Below are positions 13,232 to 24,279 of a DNA stretch of 64,000 bases, piece after piece. The stretch covers positions 2,170,001 through 2,234,000 of the forward strand of contig JAJHTX010000002.1 in NCBI GenBank assembly GCA_032164295.1. The letters are read 5' to 3'. The notes below the pieces were generated by a model. It was not told where the DNA came from. It made no database searches and saw nothing but the letters and a program-made list of their open reading frames with translations. Source of the stretch: Inonotus obliquus. Its lineage: Eukaryota > Basidiomycota > Agaricomycetes > Hymenochaetales > Hymenochaetaceae. Numbering within the stretch: position 1 is the stretch's first letter; the number at the start of each line of letters is the position of its first letter. The translations under genes were made by a program, and so were the position numbers.

Positions 13232-14287
13232 ACGGTCCACCGACATGTCCTCATCGTGGGCGCTACGGACGCTACAGGATCGTCCATCGTCGACGGTCTT
13301 CTAGGAAACGGTGATCTTGTGCGTAGTGATTGCTCATTCTGTTCATCCTTACTGTCCCTTACATGATATCTGCTCAGAGAGTCATTGCTGGGGTTCGAGC
13401 TTCGTCCGCGACGAAGCCGGAGGTTGAAGCACTCAAATCCCGCGGTGTCGAGCTTCGCATCCTATCTTGATACGACCAGATCGCGGAGACACTTACGGGA
13501 ATAGACACGGTCATTTCGGCGATATACTTTAAGGAGATCTCCAAGCAGAAGATACTGGTGGATGCCTCCAAGAAAGCAGGCGTCAGGCGGTTCATTCCTT
13601 GTGATTGGGGAACTGCCTGCATCCGTGGCGTCAGAGAACTATTCGACCAGGTACGTTCCTCCATGGCTTTCGAGTAGAGTCGGGGAAGTAATTCCAGGAA
13701 ACTTGCAGAAACTTGAGATTCAGGACCATGTGAAGGAATTGGCCTCGGGTATACATTCATTGATGTCGGTTGGTGGTACGAGCAAGCTTCCTCTTGTCCC
13801 ATGAGATAACCTATATGTAATAATTACTCCCTCTCTAGGATGCAGATAGCGCTGCCATTCGCCGGTTACCTTTCCAAGCATCATGAAAGCCCGAATTGGA
13901 GCCGGGAACGTAAAGTTCGCTGTGACGGGCCGCCGCGACATTGGAAAGTTCGTAGTAAGCATAATTGCCGATGATCGCACGATAAATCGCTATGTCTTCT
14001 GTTGACTCAAGAAGTCACACATAGCCGAGAGCGTGATCGGTCGTAGCTTCGACACAAGGATCATAACTCCCGAGGAGGTGGCGAAGTTAGTCAAGGATGC
14101 GCAGAACGTCATGGATAGAACTGTCTCTGGGTATGTATACAGCCTACTGGTGCGAGGAGACAACACTATCGAGAATGCGAAGGAGGAGTACGGGAATGCG
14201 CTAGATGCGAGAGCGCTTTATCCGGACATAGGAAGGCACCTCAAAACCTTAGAAGATTTCGCGAAAGAGTTCTCTTCGTCGCAATGA
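13232..14287 (+). pseudogene. NmrA/isoflavone-reductase-like pseudogene, copy 1
   Basis: Broken relative of the intact gene at 15122-16225. Lesions seen by alignment: the start codon is ACG at 13232; two small deletions near 13460-13475 create a TGA stop (the frame reads CGC ATC CTA TCT TGA); part of the fourth exon start is lost (13862-13885); one base is missing in the TGTTGACTCAAG segment (about 14005); about 16 bases are lost just after it. The 3' part (14033-14287) remains open and ends in FAKEFSSSQ. Introns 1-3 are recognisable. An in-frame ATG at 14033 could make only an 84-residue fragment without the NADP-binding motif. Confidence 0.87.
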
Positions 14288-14520
14288 GGTTGCTAGCGGA
14301 CATGTGGAAACGCGTGGATCGCAAATACGGAACGTTTGGGATAATTGATGTTTTGTGGCATCTCGTAGTACGCCTCATCGTCGCGTGAGGCGCAAAGATA
14401 GGTAATTCGACGAAGGGCAAGCTCTTATTCCATTGAATATTCCAGCATTTCGCGTTTGTCCGACAGAAAGTTGTATGTACTATGAAAACAACCAGTATAC
14501 AGTAATACATTATTCTTTCA

Positions 14521-14584
14521 GCATTATTAGGACTTCTGAATACGACGACGTTTCTTGCCCTCTCCGATCTCCTCGATTCATGTG
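14521..14584 (-). pseudogene. Fragment of the PLAC8-family last exon
   Basis: Matches the 3' end of the PLAC8-family gene (16511-16571). On the minus strand it encodes a GKKRRR-like basic tail and the stop. It shows that the duplicated block originally ran into the PLAC8 gene and broke inside its last exon. Confidence 0.75.
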
Positions 14585-14588
14585 CTGC

Positions 14589-14641
14589 TGCAACGGGTAC
14601 TGGAGGAGAGGCGATGCCAGACGTGACGGCGAATGGTTTCG
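14589..14641. pseudogene. Fragment of an aspartate kinase exon
   Basis: CTGCAACGGGTACTGGAGG and GACGGCGAATGGTTTCGC match 12039-12098 inside the aspartate kinase low-complexity exon, with a 6-base deletion and a few substitutions, in the same orientation. It lies at the junction between the two duplication units, directly before TCTATAGCCCGTTG. Confidence 0.8.
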
Positions 14642-16571
14642 CAGGCTTGGTCTATAGCCCGTTGTGTCAGCTTCGTGTCCATTACAAACACCCATTACGT
14701 ACGCACATTCGACTATCCTTTCACTTTCCTTCGGTATTCCGACTGTCCTTCGATATGAATCACTCACGAGCGACACCAAAAACTTTCCACTGGACGTCAA
14801 GGAACCAGGATAGACACTCGCAAATGCCGACACGAGTTATCCAAAAGGTCCAGGACGTCAGAAATGCTTCAAAAGAGCACCAGAGCAACGAGTCTGAACA
14901 GCCTATTCATTTTCGGTTGAACCTGCTTTTTGCTTCTGTCCGATTGTCCAGGTTACTATCACGACAAAGAAGACATTGAAAAACTATTTGTCTTCACGAT
15001 TCAGTCAGCCTTATTCAGAAACCTATGGCTGAATAAGCCACAGTAATGGTATCAACTGTATAAATATCGATCTCCTTTGCATTGGAATTCCTTCAAAAGC
15101 TAGAGCATTCTCAAGAACGTCATGGTCCACCAGCACGTCTACATCGTTGGCGCTACAGGCGCTACAGGAGCGTCCATCGTCGACGGTCTTCTAGAAAAGG
15201 GTGATGTGGTGTGTATTGATTGCTCGTTCTGTTCATCATTACTGTCTCTTACAGGGTATCTGCATAGATTGTCATTGCTGGGGTTCGCCCTTCGTCCGTG
15301 TCGAAGCCGGAGGTTGAAGCACTCAAATCCCGCGGTGTCGAGATTCGCATCCTGGATCTTGATAATTCGGATGTCGACCAGATCGCGGAGACACTTAAGG
15401 GAATAGACACGGTCATTTCGGCGATATACTTTAAGGAGATTCCCAAGCAGAAGATATTGGCGGATGCCTCCAAGAAAGCAGGCGTCAGGCGGTTCATTCC
15501 TTGTGATTGGGGAACTGCCTGCGTGCGTGGCGTCAGAGAACTATTCGACCAGGTACGTCCCTCCATGGCTTTCGAGTAGAGACGGGGAAGTAACTCCTGG
15601 AAACTTGTAGAAACTTGAAATTCAGGACCATGTAAAGGAAACTGGTCTTGGGTATACATTCATTGATGTCGGTTGGTGGTACGAGCAAGCTTCCTCTTGT
15701 CCCATGAGATAACCTATATGTAATAATTACTTCCTCTCTAGGATGCAGGTAACGCTGCCATTCGCCGAACACGCCGGTATCCCAGTTCCAAGCATCATGA
15801 AATCCCGAATTGGAGCCGGAAACGTAAAGTGCGCTGTGACGGACCGCCGCGACATTGGAAAGTTTGTAGCACGCATAATTGCCGATGATCGCACGATAAA
15901 TCGCTATGTCTTCTGTTGGACTCAAGAAGTCACGCAGAATGAAGCCTTTGCCATAGCCGAGCGCGTGATCGGTCGTAGCTTCGACGCAGAGACCATAACT
16001 TCCGAGGAGGTGGCGAAGTTAGTCAAGGATGCGCAGAGCAACGCCATGGATAGAACTGTCTCTGAGTATGTATACAGCATATGGGTGCGAGGAGACAACA
16101 CTGTCGAGAATGCGAAGAAGGAGGAGTATGGGAACGCGCTGGATGCGAGAGCGCTTTATCCGGACATAGGAAAGCACCTCAGGACCTTAGAAGATTACGC
16201 GAAAGAGCTTTCTTCGGCCCAATGAGGTTACCAGCGGGCACGTGGAAATCGTTTTCCTACGAGTGGATTGCAAACACAGAACGTCGGCGTCGAAGGAGAG
16301 TTGAGAAATTATATTTGTTGTTATGAGAATGATGTTTAGTGGCGTCTCGTAGTACGCCTTATCGTCGTGTGAGGCCCAAAGATAGGAAATTCGACAAGGG
16401 GCAAGCTCTTATTCTATAAACATTCCAGCGTCTCGCGCTTGTCCCACATAAATTTGTATGTACAAACGTAAACGACTATGTAGTGTACAGTAAAACATTA
16501 TTTTTTCTTCAGTATGATTAGGACCTCTGGTTACGACGGCGTTTCTTACCCTCTCCGTTCTCCTCAAGCTC
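14642..16571 (+). repeat. Tandem duplication, unit 2
   Basis: Second direct repeat, containing the intact NmrA-like gene and running into the last exon of the PLAC8-family gene. Gene body and upstream region align closely with unit 1. Unit 2 has an extra 60 bp or so near 14955-15025, which contains its own short repeat of the CACGATTCAGTCA(A/G)CC segment context. Confidence 0.83.
15122..16225 (+). CDS. NmrA/isoflavone-reductase-like NAD(P)-binding protein
   Basis: Atypical short-chain dehydrogenase of the NmrA/isoflavone reductase-like group; substrate unknown. Four exons give 307 residues: 15122-15208, 15268-15552, 15611-15678 and 15742-16225. All phases agree. Exon 1 holds the Rossmann motif VGATGATG. 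Exon 2 has GVRPSS, LDLDNSDVDQIAETLKGID and KKAGVRRFIPCDWG. Exon 3 ends GYTFIDVGWW and exon 4 continues MQVTLPF, as in relatives. Exon 4 has DRRDIGKFVARIIAD and ends AKELSSAQ. The third intron begins GGTTGGTG|GTACGA, which also keeps the WWMQ motif. Intact, unlike the copies at 13.2 and 40.6 kb. PLAC8 is the convergent neighbour, stop to stop 292 bp apart. Confidence 0.88.
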
Positions 16572-17155
16572 ATGTTCCAGTTCGTGAGCTTCTTGGATGA
16601 GAGAGCAGGGTGAACAACAATACGATGCGAGGCAGGAGAAGACGGGACTCTCGTTTATTCTACGATGTTTACTGACTTTACCGCGCGAATACCACTTTGT
16701 CAGGAGGATACAAGATGAGCTAACAGATCTTCACACAAGGAATAGAGAAACGACGCACAGGTAAAATCCAATGGGTGTATCCAGCGCCAAAGGTGGAAAA
16801 GCAGCATTGAACTAGGCACAAACCACCGCACTTCGAGTTGATATCGACATCCTGGTCATTTTCAGCCAAGTACTTATAGCGGTTGTAGTTGCGCTGCCAC
16901 AGGCAGCAGGAACAGCAATAAGCATTCCAGCCTAGACAGATTCAGATTCGTCAGCTATATCCTTTCATTCAAAAGGGAGAAGAGAGGGGACCGACATGTG
17001 CCAGAGCAATCGCAGTTATTAGAAGAGAAGACAAGGTTTTTCTGGACCCAATCCCTCTTCTTGACGTTCATTTGCTCGTGAGGTCCCGGTTGCCTGTCCA
17101 TGTTGCGGACTGAAGGGATTGACGTGATACTGGCGACCAGGGAGATGACGGTCAA
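16518..17155 (-). CDS. PLAC8-family cysteine-rich protein
   Basis: Small Cys-rich membrane-associated protein of the PLAC8 family, whose members act in cell size, metal transport or unknown roles. Exon 1 has MDRQPGPHEQM and SSNNCDCSGTC. After an intron comes CCSCCLWQRNYNRYKYLAEN and then CGGLCLVQCCF with GAGYTHWIL, matching the two Cys-rich membrane segments of the family. The last exon has SPVFSCLASYCCSPCSLIQE, the usual PLAC8 end, followed by an acidic helix and a basic tail GKKRRRNQRS. One or two small introns between 16660 and 16760 are not resolved. Start may be 17155 or the in-frame Met at 17101. The final exon was copied into 14521-14584 by the tandem duplication. Confidence 0.8.
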
Positions 17156-17439
17156 CTAGGTCTCTCAATCTCGAGTTCAAGTTCTCTAAATACCTATCAA
17201 GACCAAGCTATTTTGCAAATTCATTTGGGGCGGAGTTGACACCTCAACATCAATATCTTTTTTTGCGTTCATTCATGAGGCGGCCGGAGTAGAAATTCTT
17301 TGGTTTACGGAGTAAGTCCGAGTCTTGCATGGGTGGCATGGGTGGTGATTCATACCCATTCGGAGCAGGAGCAGCTTCTAATAAGTGCTACTGTTCAGTC
17401 AGTGGCACCGGAGGAGGTATTCACTGCAGCACAAGGGAG

Positions 17440-18472
17440 TGTCAGGACCCCCGGCAATCCCTACCAAGGCCCCAACCCGATCCGGATAAAGAATTCGAAA
17501 ATTTGGCCTTGAGGCCCTAGGTTTTCCGGATAAAATCACGAAATTTTTTCGAACAGGCCCTTGTCAGTTCCGGATAACTGGACGCAAATATCTGCTGATC
17601 CGGATAATTACATAAGAAAACCGGCTTAGTGAGCGCCCAAGATGGAAAATATATATCATATTTGGTACAGGAAAATACCGTTCCTTTAAACACCAATTAC
17701 AAACTTGCCCCCAGGTCTTTCCACACACAACTTTTCAGAAATTAAAATACATTTTCATGGAGTATACTATAGGAGACACATGCTGATTTTTTTCCAAGCC
17801 GGAAGGTGTGCTGGAAAAATAGATATGGACCTGGAAAGAAACAAGGGCCCCTGTCACGGAAAACGACTCCTTTGAACACCTTGTGACGTAATGTCACGCC
17901 AATATCAATTACACTCCGGTTGTAATGAATTGCCGAGATATCTTATTTTGTCAGCACGCCGATCATTTTGACTATCACACTCTTGAGATTTTCTTACAAT
18001 ATTAATTGATTGAGCAGCAGTTTCTCCCTGAAACTTGGAGTGAAAGTAGACTATGTAGCATACTTTTAGATTATCAGGTTATCTATACAGTTAAATAACA
18101 GGGGGAATTGCAGGAGGAATTGGTTTCGACTCAGGTCTGTGAATTTCACCAAATATCAGCACTGTATAATTTTTCTAGACTCAACAGCTTGCTCAAATTT
18201 CTTGTAAATTTGCAGACTCAGTGATACATACTATCCTTTGGTTCATGCATGTTTATGAGATGATAAGTGAAGAATTGAGTGAGAAAAGTCATGGTGTTCA
18301 AAGGAACGGTACTGTTTAAAGGACCGGTATTTTCCTGTAAGACTTGGCGGTCTGAAGGTCATTAGGCCACAGGTTTTCCGGATAAATCGGGCGCGAAGCG
18401 CCAGAAAAAAATCCCGCCATAGAATCCCGAATCTGGAAGGTACATTGATAGGGATTGCCGGGGGTCCTGGTG
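17440..18472. mobile_element. Non-autonomous DNA transposon (MITE-like, pogo/Fot1-like ends)
   Basis: Terminal inverted repeats CAGGACCCCCGGCAATCCCT (left 17443-17467; right 18445-18469, reverse complement) match at 24 of 25 positions. Subterminal inverted repeats are also present: CAGGAAAATACCGTTCCTTT at 17669 pairs with 18302-18340. The word CCGGATAA occurs at least five times near the ends (about 17482, 17526, 17571, 17599, 18371), as expected of transposase-binding sites. No transposase frame is inside. A clean TA target duplication was not found. Pogo/Fot1 origin is inference from the end sequence; a shared relation to Tc1/mariner-type elements is likely. Confidence 0.78.
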
Positions 18473-18579
18473 TGTCCCATATGAAGAGTAGGTCTCGATT
18501 TGAATCTATAAAGCACGTATGAATATGGCCATACGACACCGTAGTTGACGGTCCACTTACAAGAAATCACGAGTGTCCC

Positions 18580-19116
18580 GTGTACGGTACGAATGAGCTG
18601 GGAGGGGATCCGGTATTCGGCGGTAGCCGGCTTTCTGCTCTAATTGCAGACCTGTGTTATCAGCCAAGAACTTTAACGAAAGGAATACTGAACCACATTC
18701 TTCGCATAGTAGATAGAGTACACACCATTCACACCAAGACGTTTCAACTAACTCCGTGCATGACTCCGGAACCTAAAATATACGGATTCCAAGCCGAGAG
18801 CATGTCCGAGTCCGTAGCTGTACACACCTGTGAGTTACACACCGGTCTACACGAACCGAAGGCCATATCCCGACTATATGGCACATGCCGTGCTTGCATG
18901 GGAGTGAACGGTGGCCACAGAGTCGCGGACCTTCCCTTTTCTATCGAGGACTTACTACCAACTGGGAGTAATCTTGGTGCCTCGCAACAGGGGCGAACTA
19001 AGATAAGACATCCGGGAGAAAATCGAGCGCTCTGCCGACTCGGAGGACCACCCGAACGTTGTGGCGACAGTCTAGGGCCTTATTCATCGACTAGATCAGA
19101 CGAGGTCGGAAGATGA
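18580..19116 (+). CDS. Uncertain open frame, 178 codons
   Basis: An intronless frame with no recognised domain, between the transposon and the S-adenosylhomocysteinase 3' end. It contains several Cys/His residues (HTCELHTGLH, GTCRACMG) but no regular zinc-finger spacing. Most genes here are intron-rich, so an intronless unknown frame next to a transposon may be chance or a gene remnant. Alternatives: first exon of an unrecognised gene. Treat as unproven. Confidence 0.22.
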   Translation: MYGTNELGGDPVFGGSRLSALIADLCYQPRTLTKGILNHILRIVDRVHTIHTKTFQLTPCMTPEPKIYGFQAESMSESVAVHTCELHTGLHEPKAISRLYGTCRACMGVNGGHRVADLPFSIEDLLPTGSNLGASQQGRTKIRHPGENRALCRLGGPPERCGDSLGPYSSTRSDEVGR

Positions 19117-19273
19117 GCGTTAGCTTTACTATCCCTGTGCAAAGGAGCTAAGGAGCAAAGCTTGTATACTGTTTACATAAACTTCCTAATTTTATTCCTC
19201 TACAATCAAGAAACGCGTAAGTACTTGCTTTTTCACTACAGATCTATTTATACACTGTGGCCAGGTCCACATA

Positions 19274-19493
19274 GGGATGTTGAAGCCCTTCAACCTTGCT
19301 CGGTCCTGCCCCGAGAGGCTCTGCAGAGGTCCACATCTATCCACTCACCACGGCTGGATACCAAAGGGCGTTGAAACCCTACAAGTATGCATCAAAAAAT
19401 AGCAGTCCTAAGAGGGTGTTGATGGCCCTCGTTCGCCAACGGTGATAAGCAGCAATATAATATGACACGGCCAAACAGGGCACGTTGAGGCCC
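19274..19493 (-). repeat. Four GGG-N(1-3)-GTTGA-N(2-3)-CCC motifs past the S-adenosylhomocysteinase stop
   Basis: On the plus strand: GGGATGTTGAAGCCC (19274-19288), GGGCGTTGAAACCC (19366-19379), GGGTGTTGATGGCCC (19414-19428) and GGGCACGTTGAGGCCC (19478-19493). As transcribed with the gene (minus strand) they read GGG...TCAAC...CCC and could form short GGG/CCC hairpins in the 3' UTR. A shared GGTCCACAT word precedes two neighbours at 19264 and 19328. The pattern is seen directly; the role is unknown. Confidence 0.6.
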
Positions 19494-19508
19494 GCAGCGT
19501 TTTCTCGT

Positions 19509-21325
<1,817 letters not shown>

Positions 21326-21517
21326 TTTTATGATTGTTTGGAAGGGAGGATACGATGGTAGGAGATGGTGGAGAGAGCAGAGCTTGTCTCGACCGACTTT
21401 TGAAAAAGATTTCACAAACAATGCGGCAGTCGCGTGTGTCGTTTTTCCCACGGTTTCAATCTTTTAGCCGAATATCACTCACGCTTTTGTTGCTGTATCT
21501 TGTTCTGAACCTCAAAA
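21326..21517. promoter_or_regulatory. Bidirectional promoter of SAH1 and the unknown gene
   Basis: 192 bp separate the SAH1 start (minus) from the likely start of the divergent gene (plus, ATG 21518). No TATA box is obvious. Position is the only evidence. Confidence 0.45.
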
Positions 21518-22518
21518 ATGCGCAAAACAAGCAAGAACGTCTCGCCTGCTACGGAGACCAAACAGAGTGCGGCAGGGCAGAAACCAACGTGCCAGATAGT
21601 AGAGATCTTGCAGCATCTTTGTCGACTAGAAAGAAAGGAAGGGAGTCAACCACGAATCCATTGCTATCCCGTTCCGAGGATATTCATGCAGTAAGTAAGA
21701 TAGTGCCCTCTGCTTCCAACCAAGAGTACTTCCTCGATAAGTCCAAGTGATAACAGCGCTGAACTTCGTACTTTTAGTTGCCCAAATAGTCCCGCCGTTG
21801 AAATAACGCGTAGTGCTAGTGTTTCGTTCGATCCTTTAACAGGCGACGTTGCACTCTCATCCGGAGAAATGTGAATCTATTTCTTTTCCTTACAAGCAGC
21901 TCCTTCTGACCTAGTCTTTTTGTTTTATTTTTGACGTTTTAATGCTCACTGATGATCGAACACATCGGCCTTATTTCTGTTCACCGTTTTGATATCCTAT
22001 TCCTCGTCGGTTCTCATGCCCATTCTGTAAAAAACAGATTACTTCCGGAAGGAAAGCCTTGGTGGGCCATCGCAGAATCTCACGAGGAGAACTAGTACCC
22101 TCAGTGTACCGTGGCAATCTCGCACTGGTAATAGCAAATCGACGCCACTAGTACTATCCCAAGATGTAAGTGTGCAAGGTTTGCTTCCTCCCAGCCAGCT
22201 GTTCGCGTTTCAGCAAAACATCGTTGCTGATATCTGCTAACTAACCAGACACGCTTTCGCTTCGCAAGCGATTTCTCTCAGTCATGGAGATCTACAAATC
22301 TGTCCACGACCCGCGGACCACTCAAACACTTTTCCCATATTTCCGCAACGGGGCGAGACCTGATCCTACGTGAAGCTCCGCTGTTTCGGACCCGGATGAA
22401 CTTTTCATCTGATGTCCTGTACTATTTGCGTTCATCCGTGATGCGCTCGCTGGACGTGACGGTCCAGGCAGTATCATTTTTCAGGAAAAATATTAGTTGG
22501 TATCAACATGAGCACTAA
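21518..22518 (+). CDS. Unrecognised multi-exon protein
   Basis: Exon 1 (21518-21690, MRKTSKNVSPATETKQ) joins exon 2 (21778-21870, CPNSPAVEITRSASVSFDP) across a canonical GTAAGT...TTTTAG intron with matching phase. A later open stretch runs ESLGGPSQNLTRRTSTLSV to VLSQD, then GTAAGT...CTAACTAACCAG, then TRFRFASDFSQSW to the stop at 22516-22518. The junction between 21870 and about 22040-22055 is not settled. The nearest CAG acceptor (before 22037) gives ILLPEGKPWW and an early TAG; a weaker AAG acceptor keeps the long frame. A middle exon may be missing. Ser/Thr-rich with a basic C-terminal part; no domain recognised. Divergent from SAH1. Confidence 0.5.
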
Positions 22519-22889
22519 TTAGAGTTCCACTATACATAGAAGGATTCAAACCAGACTAACGAGACAATGGCATGGGGTATATGATGATGACGGCAATGAA
22601 TGATGAACAAAAAACATCGGTGTGAGATACAAGATTAGTGATTATGTCTGATTAATGACTTCATGCAGAGAATGGGGAACGAGTGTATAAAGATAGGTAT
22701 GCGGAACCAGGTCCAGAGGAAAACTGTCTAACGCCGAATAAATATTTATAGAGAATGCAAAGTCGTGAGCATGAAAGTGCTGTAGTAGCGCTGATGGGGG
22801 TGAGAATGAATGACTGGAATGAAAGATTTTTGAGGGAAGGACAGCATGGCCCAAGACATTCCGGCAATCGGGCTCCCTTTGCTAATAAT

Positions 22890-24279
22890 TTATCTGTGAG
22901 CCCTTCCATTGCCGCGTTGAAGCTCCGCCTCCCAGCGCTCGGCACCTTCGTTTTCGACCCACTGGCCCGTCACAGGATCGCGTTCAAAGTCTCCATCGCG
23001 ATAGCCATAGCGCTTTTCGAGAAGGTGTAATAGCGGATTACGCAAAGCAGGATCCATCCGAACACTGTCTCCGGGCAGATAACTCCCGACACCGTGACGC
23101 GCGAGGCTCTCCTCAAAGAGTGCTTCCTCAACAGTGCAGCCGCAATTCAAAGTACCGGCGGGCGCCATACGAGGAGGATATGCCCGACGTTCACGGCGTG
23201 TGTCATGCCAGGCACAAAGTGCATTACCTGCCCTGTTTGGTGAGCAGAACTTTCTTGTGCGAGCGTCAGTTCGGCGGCGCCAAGAATCGTCCAGTTGCCG
23301 GCCTGGGAAGTTATAGCTGGAATTAATGAACGATTCCCCCGGCGATGTCATGGTGCTTGCTTGTGCGAGTCGAGAGGCGGTAACCTCGCTATGTAACTGT
23401 TCGACACGAGAACTCAGCTCGTGATTCCGAGCTTCCAACTCTCGTATATATTGTTTCAACCTCTCGACTTCCGGTGACGACGATGACGATGACGAAGATG
23501 CAGCCGTGAATGCATTCGGCGGCGAAGGTGTACCTTGCATCGTTAACCCTGCATTTCCGAATACCAAGTGGTCTGCAGGAGCGGATTGTGGATACGAAGA
23601 AAGACCCATGGTAGGAGATGACTGACCCAAACCATTCACCGAGGACGATCTCTGATTTGGGTAGAAGCGACCGACGGAAGGTGCAGTATACGGTGCATGA
23701 GCATGAGACATGGTGAATACGGAAGATCCGCCTTCTGGTAGGTCAGAAAGAGTGGATGATGGCGTATATGGTGAACGATTCACGTCAAGCGACTCAAGAA
23801 GAAGGGCAGCATGTGTATTCCCAGGTGATAATAAATCCTGGGAGTGAGTCAAAGGAACATCTGAGGCGCCCACGCCCGATAACCCCATATCCCACTGTAA
23901 CGGGGGTTTGCGTTGATGATGTGACTGATTTGACCCATCACTAGATGGGGATGAGCTGGAAGAATGGTCCGGCGACTGCCTCTGTCGTTGCAGAGATGGT
24001 GAGGCTGTGCCCATCGCACTGCTAAGACTTGAAACAGATGATCTATGGTGGCTTTGAAATTCACCGGATGCCACTGCACGGATTGGTCCGATTCGGTTAG
24101 AGCGCTGCAAATCAGGTCAGCGATGGCGTCTAACAAGTTCAGAGCAGATAGTCACACACCTGGGGAGAATCTTCTGTATACTGCTGCCAAGAAGGTATCG
24201 TTGAGTCTCCGTGGGCCTCGAACGGAGACTGGAGGACGTGATGATGCCGCGGATCGGCCCAGGGGTTGGTGAATGACAT
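22890..24279 (-). CDS. Disordered Ser-rich protein with coiled coil and conserved-looking C-terminus
   Basis: Two exons (24279-24160 and 24104-22890) give 444 residues, with phase-0 GT...AG splicing (CAG|GTGTGTG). The start MSFTNPWADPRHHH is the first Met in frame. Residues 40-240 are Ser/Pro/His-rich and probably disordered. A run of Ser leads into a coiled coil near residues 250-285 (VERLKQYIRELEARNHELSS). The last 130 residues look ordered: CSPNRAGNALCAWHDTRRER, NCGCTVEEALFEE, LLHLLEKRYGYRDGDFE. Four Cys and one His could bind metal, which is inference. I do not recognise a named family; a regulatory role is possible because of the coiled coil but not shown. Confidence 0.72.

Larger units (their letters stand above)
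12849..14584 (+). repeat. Tandem duplication, unit 1
   Basis: First of two direct repeats of about 1.7-1.9 kb. It includes promoter-like sequence (12849-13231), an NmrA-like pseudogene, and a 60-bp remnant of the last exon of the PLAC8-family gene (14521-14584). It aligns with 14642-16571. The start TCTATAGCCCGTTG(C/T)GTC is shared, as are AGAGCATTCTCAAGAACG before the gene and the 3' flank. Confidence 0.85.

Noticed and set aside
19261..19500. CRISPR-like array
   Set aside because: The four motifs are short, differ in sequence and spacing, and the organism is a eukaryote.
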